Positions 8,801 through 15,599 of a stretch of 28,253 bases of DNA are shown here, piece by piece. The notes under the pieces are model-generated. The model saw only the letters and a program-made list of their open reading frames with translations, ran no database searches and was not told where the DNA came from. The position numbers and the translations under genes were made by a program. The DNA is from JBBQUP01 sp038212305 (GTDB lineage Bacteria; Bacteroidota; Bacteroidia; Bacteroidales; Marinilabiliaceae), in assembly GCA_038212305.1 (NCBI GenBank), contig JBBQUP010000040.1:1-28253 (forward strand). The letters are read 5' to 3'. The stretch's first letter is position 1, and each line of letters opens with the position of its first letter.

Positions 8801-9594
8801 TTGAAGGGCAGTTAAAAGCTGTGGAGGCACTCAAAGTGTATCGCGATGCGCAGCAAATGCTCGATCGCATGGAGGCTGAAAAGATGGTGCAAGCCAATGC
8901 AGTTTTTGGCATTTTCCCAGCCAACACCGTTAATCACGACGATATTGAGGTTTATTCCGATGAATCACGCATAGAGGTGTTAACGAAATTTTGCCATATT
9001 CGCGAGCAACAAGATAAAGAAGGCAAAGAGGCATATTATTGCTTGAGCGATTTTGTTGCGCCCAAGGATAGCAAAAAGTTCGATCACATTGGCGCATTTG
9101 CTGTTACAGCAGGAATTGGTATCGAAAAGTGGATTAAACATTTCGAGGACGAGCAAGATGATTTTAGTAGCATTTTGTTGAAATCGTTGGCCGACCGATT
9201 GGCCGAAGCATTGGCCGAGCTGATGCATTTTCGCATTCGGAAAGAGTTTTGGGGTTATGCTCCCGATGAGGAGTTTAATTACGATGATATTATTCGCGAA
9301 CGTTACAGAGGTATTCGTCCGGCGTTGGGCTATCCTGCCTGCCCCGATCACTCCGAAAAACGCAAGCTTTTCGATTTGCTACATGCCGAAGACAATGCAG
9401 GCATTACATTAACCGAGCATTTTAGCATGTATCCCAATGCGGCAGTTAGCGGAATTTATATCGCACATCCCGAAGCAATTTATTTTGGTGTCGGAAAAAT
9501 CGATGAAGATCAGGTCGCTGATTTAGCTCGTCGTAAAGGCATGATGGCTAGCGAAATAGAAAAATGGGTTCCGCTGAATTTGAGTTATAAATAG
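5854..9594 (+). CDS. metH: Cobalamin-dependent methionine synthase MetH, full length
   Basis: Transfers the methyl group of 5-methyltetrahydrofolate to homocysteine via methylcobalamin. All four modules are present in 1246 residues, close to the usual length of about 1230. The homocysteine domain (about 1-325) has zinc ligands in GLNCSFGA (about residue 243) and GGCCGTTPDH (about 307). The pterin-binding domain starts at INVGERTNVSGSKKF (about 355). The cap and cobalamin domain carries DVHDIGKN with the cobalt-ligating His at residue 760. The C-terminal activation domain holds the SAM-binding RPALGYPACPDHSEK (about 1155). Because the activation domain is intact, reductive reactivation should work without a separate protein for that step. 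The gene stands alone; no other methionine genes are nearby. Confidence 0.97.
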   Translation: MNRQAILYQALKERILLLDGAMGSLIQQYKLEESDFRGSLLASHSHPVKGNNDLLTLTRPDIIETIHKQYLEAGSDIIETNTFNATSVSQSDYEAQHLVYDINYQAALLARKVADRYTTPDKPRFVAGAMGPTNKTTSLSPDVNQPAYRAITFDELEMAYREQVKGLLDGDVDIILIETIFDTLNAKAALFAVNEELKSRGIAKFPVMVSATVADASGRTLSGQTLEAFINSVSHIDLLSIGLNCSFGASDLRPYVEEMGKKSSFLISAYPNAGLPNQFGEYDESPEKMAKQVQEYLSGGLVNILGGCCGTTPDHIRAFAKMIESSKIHKPKPITVTTRLSGLEPLTFTPELNFINVGERTNVSGSKKFARLIREEKYEEALSVARDQVEGGAQIIDINMDDAMLDAKKEMVTYLNMMASDPDISRLPFMIDSSKWEVLEAGLKCVQGKCIVNSISLKEGDESFIRQATKIKEYGAAVVVMAFDEKGQADSFERRKEICSRAYKILTEQVKFAPQDIIFDPNVLAIATGIEEHNNYAVDYIDATRWIKANLPYARVSGGVSNLSFSFRGNDAVREAIHSVFLYYAIQAGMDMGIVNPGMLQIYSQIPAELLVLVEDVVLNRRPDATERLVEYADQVKDQKVSGKGDQVEEWRSKSLTERLNHSLIRGITDYLEHDLAEAQLVFPYALDIIEGPLMDGMDIVGDLFGSGKMFLPQVVKTARVMKKAVAYLQPFVESEKKAGGQNASTAGKIIMATVKGDVHDIGKNIVGVILACNNYEVIDLGVMVPMEKILNEAVKQNADIIGLSGLITPSLEEMVTVAKEMEYRKMKTPLMIGGATTSKVHTAVKIEPNYSGAVVYVKDASKSVQVASALMSQKNDGEFLQSVRNEYAQLRKIHGNKKALKMLPLAKARERKYKVDWSKAEFQLPQISGVHTITDYPLSEIRKFIDWRFFFHAWRLTGNFSGIENIVNEASEIEWLKGFADIEGQLKAVEALKVYRDAQQMLDRMEAEKMVQANAVFGIFPANTVNHDDIEVYSDESRIEVLTKFCHIREQQDKEGKEAYYCLSDFVAPKDSKKFDHIGAFAVTAGIGIEKWIKHFEDEQDDFSSILLKSLADRLAEALAELMHFRIRKEFWGYAPDEEFNYDDIIRERYRGIRPALGYPACPDHSEKRKLFDLLHAEDNAGITLTEHFSMYPNAAVSGIYIAHPEAIYFGVGKIDEDQVADLARRKGMMASEIEKWVPLNLSYK

Positions 9595-9843
9595 GAACCG
9601 TTTTTAAGTATTTTATAAACAGGTGTTTAGAAAGTTAAGCCTTTTGGAATTCCTGTTTTATTTTTAGAGGTACTGTGTGATTCATTTGCTTTGATAATGT
9701 AATTAAGTGTAACGTTTCATACAGTTATTGATATAAGGCGATTTGATTTTAAAAAATAGTTTTTTTGACAAATAGTTTTAATTTTACCACCAAATTCGCA
9801 ATGAAATTGAAGCGAAGAGTTCTTAACAGTGACCTTTTTTTTG

Positions 9844-9851
9844 TATGTTTG
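9844..9851 (+). promoter_or_regulatory. Probable -7 box (TATGTTTG) for the surface locus
   Basis: An exact TAnnTTTG match followed directly by the 7-mer cluster. Transcription from here would give a leader of about 120 bases before the ATG at 9977. The -33 position has no TTTG. Confidence 0.45.
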
Positions 9852-9855
9852 TTAA

Positions 9856-9930
9856 AACACATTTCAATTCAATGTGTTACATTAGTTTTTTACATGAACT
9901 GTGTTAATGTGTTTGCGTTAAGTAACACAT
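9856..9930 (+). repeat. Four copies of ATGTGTT/AACACAT in the leader of the surface locus
   Basis: AACACAT at 9856-9862, ATGTGTT at 9872-9878, ATGTGTT at 9907-9913 and AACACAT at 9924-9930. Copies 1/2 and 3/4 form 7-bp hairpins with loops of 9 and 10 bases. Copies 2 and 4 extend to a perfect 9-bp pair, ATGTGTTAC with GTAACACAT. The arrangement could be a paired operator or an RNA with alternative folds; the sequence does not decide between them. Confidence 0.6.
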
Positions 9931-9976
9931 AATATGGAATATATGAGGTTTTTTAATAGTTATAAAAGTTTTGTGC

Positions 9977-11983
9977 ATGAAAGCAAAATGTTTTCTACTG
10001 TTTGTTTGGTTTGCATTTTCTTCGGTAATAAATGTTTTTGGACAAACCCCTAATGCCATCATCGAAAGCTCGAAGAGCGTTGCATTCTGCGAATCAGGTG
10101 ATTACAATCTTGTAATTCAGTTTACAGGTTCTTACTCTTTTGGTTATGTAATTGATTTTATTGATAAAGGAACTGGGATTTGGATAAAATCTGAATTCAG
10201 ACGTAATCAAACAGATGCACTTGGATCAAGTCATCCAACAAACACAGGGGATAAAAAATTTTCAATACCATTAACATTGAGCGTTTTAACTTATGGTGCC
10301 GGTATAAAATCTCGAAATTATTATATCAAATTAAAACGTGTTTTCGATGGGACAATTCCATTTATTCCTGCAACCACAGATTGGGATTTGAATAGCGGAA
10401 CACTTATTATTAATCAACAAGTTGAAGTTGTGCTTGATCAACATGCAGTGCCTCAAGCAGGTCTCGATAAACTTAATCATTGTGGATATGTGGTTACGCT
10501 TGATGGTGTTCGTTCACCTCTCTCAACTACCTATCACTGGGAAACCTCAACAGCTGGAACTTTTACTGATAATACCATTGAGAAAGCCGTTTTTACCTCA
10601 ACAACAGTAGGTTCAAAGACATTCGAATTTATACAGCAAAATGGTATTTGTAGAGATACGGATAAAGTGGTAGTTGATTTTTTAGGGTCAGCTTTTGGAG
10701 TCCTTAGTGGTGCATCAAACATTTGTAAAACAGGTGCTTTACCTGTAACAGCAAATTTTACGGGTGTTGCCCCTTTTACTTATAAAATCACCGATGGAAC
10801 TACTGTTGATCCTACACTGCATACAAGTATTACCAATACTGATGTTTTCAATCAATCGGTTAACGGAGCAAAAAATTTTGCCTTCGCAGAAATTACCGAT
10901 AATAACACTTGCAAATCCACTGCAATTCAAATGACTGGTTCGGCCGTGACTGTTGATATCCAGCCAAATATTAGTGCAGGTAGCGATAAAATGGCGTGTG
11001 CAAAAAGTACAACCTTAGCTGCTACTGCCGATAAAGGTTCAGGAACATGGAGTTCCGCTAATTCACTTGTAATTTTTTCGAATGCAAGCAATCCGGCATC
11101 ATCAGTTACTGTTCCCGAGTATGGTTATTACGATTTTAAATGGGAGGTTGATAATGCAGGATGTAAAACCGATTCCACAGTAACCATCCATTTCCCCAAG
11201 CCAGGAACTTTAGCGGTTATAAGCCCCAACACTACAATTTGCGAAGGAGGCACAACCTATTTATTGCTAACATTCACAGGGAACGCACCTTATAAAGTCG
11301 ATTACTCGTTTGATTCTCAGAATGTTCAATCAACTTTTATTTTGGACAATGGATCAATGGAATTGTCTCCGGTGAACACTACCACCTATTCGTTTAACAG
11401 AATAACTGGTCAATATGGTTGTACTGCCAATTTATCAAATAATTTCATGATTACTGTTGATAAAAAGCCTACTGCCTTTGCTGGCGATGATGCGTTTATA
11501 ACAAAAACATACAGCTATAACTTACAAGGCACAGTGCCACAATCAGGCACTGGAAGCTGGGAAGTTGTTAAAGGGAAAGGGTTTTTTAGTGATATAAACA
11601 GTCCCACATCAAAAGTTGATAGCTTAATTGTAGGAGATAATTTATTCAGATGGAAAATCGAGTCGGCTATTTGCGCTGATGCAAAAGATTCAGTGCTGAT
11701 AAATGTTAAGTTGTTTAATCTTCAAAATGGGTTCTCTCCCAATAACGATGGGGTGAATGATTATTTTATAATTGATGGTGCCGATAAAGCCATTGATAGT
11801 GAGTTTATTGTGTTTAATAAAATTGGAAAGGTAATGTATAAAACAACTCACTACGATAATAGTAGTCCTTGGGATGGTAGAGATTTACAAGGAAAACTAT
11901 TGCCCGACGATACCTATTATTATGTTTTTTCAGCGAAAAATCTTGAGTTAATTAAAGGATTTGTAATTATTAAAACCAAATAG
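9977..11983 (+). CDS. Type IX secreted protein with gliding-motility-type (CHU_C, type B) C-terminal domain
   Basis: A 668-residue secreted protein. The signal peptide MKAKCFLLFVWF... ends near VFG-QTP (about residue 22). The body is a series of Ig-like/SprB-like beta repeats, recognisable by AGLDKLNHCGYVVTLDG, AGSDKMACAKSTTLAA followed by GSGTWSS, and AGDDAFITKTYS followed by GTGSWEV and SPTSKVDSL. The last ~85 residues form a type B T9SS C-terminal domain: NGFSPNNDGVNDYF, a central FNKIGKVMY, SPWDGRDLQGKLLPDDTYYY and a final GFVIIKTK strand. Type B substrates depend on a PorP/SprF partner, and one is encoded six bases downstream. I prefer ATG 9977 to the in-frame TTG at 9971. The ligand or function of the repeats is unknown. 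Confidence 0.9.
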   Translation: MKAKCFLLFVWFAFSSVINVFGQTPNAIIESSKSVAFCESGDYNLVIQFTGSYSFGYVIDFIDKGTGIWIKSEFRRNQTDALGSSHPTNTGDKKFSIPLTLSVLTYGAGIKSRNYYIKLKRVFDGTIPFIPATTDWDLNSGTLIINQQVEVVLDQHAVPQAGLDKLNHCGYVVTLDGVRSPLSTTYHWETSTAGTFTDNTIEKAVFTSTTVGSKTFEFIQQNGICRDTDKVVVDFLGSAFGVLSGASNICKTGALPVTANFTGVAPFTYKITDGTTVDPTLHTSITNTDVFNQSVNGAKNFAFAEITDNNTCKSTAIQMTGSAVTVDIQPNISAGSDKMACAKSTTLAATADKGSGTWSSANSLVIFSNASNPASSVTVPEYGYYDFKWEVDNAGCKTDSTVTIHFPKPGTLAVISPNTTICEGGTTYLLLTFTGNAPYKVDYSFDSQNVQSTFILDNGSMELSPVNTTTYSFNRITGQYGCTANLSNNFMITVDKKPTAFAGDDAFITKTYSYNLQGTVPQSGTGSWEVVKGKGFFSDINSPTSKVDSLIVGDNLFRWKIESAICADAKDSVLINVKLFNLQNGFSPNNDGVNDYFIIDGADKAIDSEFIVFNKIGKVMYKTTHYDNSSPWDGRDLQGKLLPDDTYYYVFSAKNLELIKGFVIIKTK

Positions 11984-11989
11984 CAGATA

Positions 11990-12946
11990 ATGAGTTGCTT
12001 AACCCTTAGTTTTTCAAGCGCAAAGCCATTCGCCAAGCGTATCTGTTTTGTTGCATTAATTTTAGTTTTTCTGCCAGTAGGGAATATTTGTTCGCAAAAC
12101 AATTTGTTTGTGAGTCAGTACATGCATAATCGATTTGCAATTAACAGTGCCTTTGCGGGATCAGATGATGCCTTATCGTTGTTTGGATCGTATCGAAAAC
12201 AATGGGTTGGATTCGATGGTGCGCCAACTTTTCAATTTTTCTCGGCTCATACGCCACTAAAAAACGAAAAAGTAGCACTGGGCTTGCAGTTATACAATGA
12301 TGCTTACGCCATAACCAAACAAACTGGATTTAATGCATCTTATACTTATCGAATTCAAATGGCCAATCGATCGCGATTGGCTTTTAGCATTAACGGAGGC
12401 ATGGTTTTTAAAACATCGGGGTTCAACTCGGTGCCAATTGCCAATAGAAACGACGTTGTGTTTTTGGATTCAGAAAAAGCATCGCTACCGGTTGTCGGAT
12501 TTGGTGTTGCTTGGTATGGGAAACGTTTTTTTGCAGGATTATCCATTCCAAATTTCTTTGAAAGCGATAACGCTTTTGATTTGACTACAACCTTCAGTCA
12601 TACAAATGCAAGTGTTTTGTTAACAGCAGGTTATTTATTTAATCTCACATCCATTGTAAAAACACAACCATCAGTGTTGTTAAATTACGACCCTAGATAC
12701 AATGTGCTTTACGAAGTAAGCAATAGTTTTTTTATTAATGATCTTATCATTTTAGGCATATCATATCGGTCAACCAACGAGATGGTTGGATTACTCGGCT
12801 ATCAGGTTTTGCCGCAATTGCGCGTAGCTTATAGTTATGATTATGGATTTAACGAATTAGCCACGTTTAATAGTGGATCGCATGAAATAAGTATTCATTA
12901 CGATTTTGGATTTAAGCTGAAATCACAAGGGCCTAAGTTTTTTTAA
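11990..12946 (+). CDS. PorP/SprF family type IX secretion outer-membrane protein
   Basis: 318 residues with a signal peptide ending near ICSQNN (about residue 36). The family opening FVSQYMHNRFAINSAFAGSDDALSLFGSYRKQWVGFDGAPTF follows, here split by the usual N-P-A/N-S-A turn. A series of amphipathic beta strands ends in HYDFGFKLK, consistent with a 14-strand outer-membrane barrel of the PorP type. SprF-like members act as partners for secretion or anchoring of type B CTD proteins. The six-base gap after the CTD gene strongly suggests a cognate pair. This is probably one of several paralogues in the genome, so I do not assign porP. Confidence 0.9.
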   Translation: MSCLTLSFSSAKPFAKRICFVALILVFLPVGNICSQNNLFVSQYMHNRFAINSAFAGSDDALSLFGSYRKQWVGFDGAPTFQFFSAHTPLKNEKVALGLQLYNDAYAITKQTGFNASYTYRIQMANRSRLAFSINGGMVFKTSGFNSVPIANRNDVVFLDSEKASLPVVGFGVAWYGKRFFAGLSIPNFFESDNAFDLTTTFSHTNASVLLTAGYLFNLTSIVKTQPSVLLNYDPRYNVLYEVSNSFFINDLIILGISYRSTNEMVGLLGYQVLPQLRVAYSYDYGFNELATFNSGSHEISIHYDFGFKLKSQGPKFF

Positions 12947-13197
12947 TAAATGAAACGACCATGTAAAAGTCTTTATACACATGAGGATGATTATGTTTTT
13001 GGAGTTCCATCTGGCAAATAAAACAAATATAAACAGATGACATTGGATCATACAACATTAAAAAAATGGTAATCGCAATGAGATGTATATCTCTAAATAA
13101 TTTAAAGTAAAATCATATGAGGATCAATTCGTTGTTAAATGTATGCCACATCAACTCATGTAAACCACATACTCAGTCTGAAAAATACTCATTCCCA
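12947..13197. other. 251-base gap inside the surface locus
   Basis: No convincing gene and no TAnnTTTG box. A short palindrome, GAGAT-GTAT-ATCTC (13080-13093), is the only structure seen. An in-frame ATG at 13117 would extend the next protein by 27 polar residues, but these would bury its signal peptide. The gap may separate the locus into two transcripts. Confidence 0.5.
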
Positions 13198-14607
13198 ATG
13201 CCTAAGTTTTTATTGTTGATAGGATTCATCTCGATTCTTTATTCGGCATCTATCCATAGTCAGGACTATATTATTTCACCATTGCCGTTTAATAAGACCT
13301 ATAGCAATGAGATAGCACCGTTTTTTCAAGATTCGGTTTTGTATTTTAGTTCCAATAGAAAGAGTTCATTATTGGTTACCTACTTGGGGAGCAATAACGA
13401 GTATTTGTACAAAACCTATTTATCGCAATTAAACGCAAATGGAAAATGGAGCGATCCTAAACTGGCATTTACATCTATTCAAAATCCTTTTAGCAATGGC
13501 CCTTTGTTTTTAAATAAGGATGGCAAGCAACTTATTATAACTCAAAGCCAGTCGGAAAATGCCAAGTCAATTAATGATAACAAAAAGGGAGATTTAATGG
13601 GATTGTTCGAATATGATAAGAGCAACTCCAATTGGTCGAATCCCATTGCTTTACCATTTAATTCTATCACCGATTATTCCGTTGGTCACCCAACCCTTTT
13701 ACCTGATGGGAAAAAGCTGTTTTTTTCATCGGATATGAATAAAGGATATGGAAAAACGGATATCTATATGTGCGAGAATAAAAATGGTACATGGAGTGAA
13801 CCTATTAATTTAGGATCAGCAATAAACACACCTGGGAATGAGGTTTTTCCCTTTTACCATCCGTCAGGGCGTCTTTATTTTGCTTCAGATGGGCATGCAG
13901 GGCAAGGAGGTTTAGATATTTTTTATTCAGTAGCGAAAGGAAATGGATGGAGCGAACCTATATCATTAGGCTTTCCAGTTAATTCTTCTTTTGATGATTA
14001 TGGGTGTTTTGTTTCGGAAAATGGAGAATGGGGTTATTTTACTTCCAATAGAGATAAGTCGGACAATATATATGAGTTTAAACAAGCATTTCCTGTTTTT
14101 TTAGACTGCCAACCACAAGTTGAAGATAATTATTGCTTTACGCTTTTCGAAAATGGTTCTTATAAATCAGATACACTTCCCTATGTATATCGATGGGATT
14201 TTGGTGATGGCCATTCGGGTAAAGGTCTCGAAGTGGATCATTGTTTTCCAGGCCCTGGTGCTTATCATGTTGCTTTAAATGTAGTTGATACACTTTTAAA
14301 AGAGGATTTGTATATTGTAGCTCAATATGATATTAATCTCGAAAAAACTGAACAAATTTATATTTCATCGCCCGATACATTAAAAATTGGGGTAGCAACC
14401 GAATTTAATGCAAACAAAACTTACTTTAAAACATCAGAACCAGATGGGTTTTTTTGGGATTTTGGTGATGGTACCCGATTAAAAGGAGAGAGTTTAGTTC
14501 ATAATTTTTCTAAAAAAGGAACCTATACTATAAAATGTGGCACGGTTTTTAAAGGTGAGATGGATAAGAAGTTTTGTACGACAAAAGAAATTACTGTAAT
14601 TGAATAA
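13198..14607 (+). CDS. Secreted PD40 (WD40-like propeller) and PKD-domain protein
   Basis: 470 residues from the chosen ATG, which starts a signal peptide (MPKFLLLIGFISILYSAS..HSQ). The N-terminal two thirds hold PD40 beta-propeller repeats: VLYFSSNRKSS, LPDGKKLFFSSDMNKGYGKTDIY, HPSGRLYFASDGHAGQGGLDIF and YFTSNRDKSDNIY. Two PKD modules follow: YRWDFGDGHSGKG...GAYHVALNV (about 345-390) and FFWDFGDGTRLKG...GTYTIKCGT (about 420-460). T9SS-linked PorE-type proteins also have PD40 repeats, but they end in an OmpA peptidoglycan-binding domain, which is absent here. There is no sorting CTD. I infer a periplasmic or surface-associated recognition protein of the locus. The next gene starts two bases after its stop. 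Confidence 0.8.
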   Translation: MPKFLLLIGFISILYSASIHSQDYIISPLPFNKTYSNEIAPFFQDSVLYFSSNRKSSLLVTYLGSNNEYLYKTYLSQLNANGKWSDPKLAFTSIQNPFSNGPLFLNKDGKQLIITQSQSENAKSINDNKKGDLMGLFEYDKSNSNWSNPIALPFNSITDYSVGHPTLLPDGKKLFFSSDMNKGYGKTDIYMCENKNGTWSEPINLGSAINTPGNEVFPFYHPSGRLYFASDGHAGQGGLDIFYSVAKGNGWSEPISLGFPVNSSFDDYGCFVSENGEWGYFTSNRDKSDNIYEFKQAFPVFLDCQPQVEDNYCFTLFENGSYKSDTLPYVYRWDFGDGHSGKGLEVDHCFPGPGAYHVALNVVDTLLKEDLYIVAQYDINLEKTEQIYISSPDTLKIGVATEFNANKTYFKTSEPDGFFWDFGDGTRLKGESLVHNFSKKGTYTIKCGTVFKGEMDKKFCTTKEITVIE

Positions 14608-14609
14608 CC

Positions 14610-15584
14610 ATGATAAAGAATACATTTATTTTATTGTTTTTCCTATCTGTGTCTGTTTTAGGCTATGCACAACCTGTACCTGGAACCGATGAGAATATTC
14701 CCAATTTGGTGACATTCGGTAATGCAAGTGAAAAAGCATGGGGTGATAATGATTTTGTGCAAATCATATTTTTTTCTATTCCCAAAGAACAAACTCAACC
14801 TGTTTTCATTCGAGTGTTTGATCCAGATATCGGAGGAAGTATTGATGAGCAAAAAGGGGAATTTAATAGCCGTATGTTTTATGGAATCTATGGAGGTAAA
14901 GGTGCTGCATCAAGCGAAGATGCTCAAAAATCGAATTTAAAAGGATCGTATGACAGCGGAACTTTATTAGCTTCTAAAAACTTTGGAGTTGATCCAGCTA
15001 CTGATGGGAAATGGTACACATTTGGACCTTTTAATCCCACAGAAGGTGAGTTATTACCCGATTTTGGTGGTTATGTGTTTAAAATTATTGTAGAAGGAAT
15101 AAGTGGAGATGATGGGAATTTATACCAATTGTATTTGTCTCAGTCAGGGACTGTAAATAAAGCAGTTGAAGGGGCATTTGCCTTCTATTTTAAGTATAAG
15201 TTCCGATTACACGATAACGTTAATGAGGTTTCGCATATTTATCCCTATATTGATCAACGTGTTGTAGCTATCAAGCAAACTAATTTCGATTGGGATAATG
15301 ATGGTGTTCTAAGGATTATTTCGGTAGGTAAAAATGGTGAAATAATGAAGGTGTCAGGCGATAACAAATGGAGTGAAAGTCGGCACATGGTATTACCTGA
15401 TGAGAAAAATACCTCTTTTGACATCCAAATTATTAAAAGCAAAAATCCTGCAATACGAAATAACAATGTGGTGATGTATTTAGAGAATCAGTTTGGTGAA
15501 CTTATGCCATTTTTTAGCGTTCCAATAGGCGGTGTTCCTAAGTATAAATATAGTATTGGATTTAAACCCAAAGCATCCAAATAA
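14610..15584 (+). CDS. Secreted protein of unknown family
   Basis: 324 residues with a clear signal peptide (MIKNTFILLFFLSVSVLGYAQ). I do not recognise the family. The mature part starts with PVPGTDENIPNLVTFGNASEKAWGDND, is rich in Gly, Asp and aromatic residues and looks beta-sandwich-like: FFSIPKEQTQPVFIRVFDPDIGG is a plausible edge strand and loop. A DWDNDG sequence (about residue 230) resembles a DxDxDG calcium loop. It has no TM segment after the signal, no lipobox and no CTD. Spacing of two bases upstream and 15 bases downstream ties it to the PD40/PKD protein and the phosphatase, so a shared periplasmic or surface role is likely (inference). Confidence 0.75.
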   Translation: MIKNTFILLFFLSVSVLGYAQPVPGTDENIPNLVTFGNASEKAWGDNDFVQIIFFSIPKEQTQPVFIRVFDPDIGGSIDEQKGEFNSRMFYGIYGGKGAASSEDAQKSNLKGSYDSGTLLASKNFGVDPATDGKWYTFGPFNPTEGELLPDFGGYVFKIIVEGISGDDGNLYQLYLSQSGTVNKAVEGAFAFYFKYKFRLHDNVNEVSHIYPYIDQRVVAIKQTNFDWDNDGVLRIISVGKNGEIMKVSGDNKWSESRHMVLPDEKNTSFDIQIIKSKNPAIRNNNVVMYLENQFGELMPFFSVPIGGVPKYKYSIGFKPKASK

Positions 15585-15599
15585 TAAAATTAGTTTTCA

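Larger units (their letters stand above)
9595..9976. other. 382-base intergenic region: end of metH and leader of the surface locus
   Basis: No gene is seen. The first part holds only a weak possible metH terminator (AAACAGG at 9617-9623 pairing with CCTGTTT at 9652-9658 across 28 bases). The second half holds a -7 box at 9844-9851 and a cluster of four copies of a 7-mer at 9856-9930, described separately. Confidence 0.6.

Noticed and set aside
7987..9351. Several open minus-strand frames of 60-130 codons within metH.
   Set aside because: They lie opposite strongly conserved metH coding sequence and have no protein-like features; they are antisense shadows.
13117..13197. Longer N-terminus for the PD40/PKD protein.
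   Set aside because: The 27 added residues are polar and would bury an obvious signal peptide that starts at 13198.
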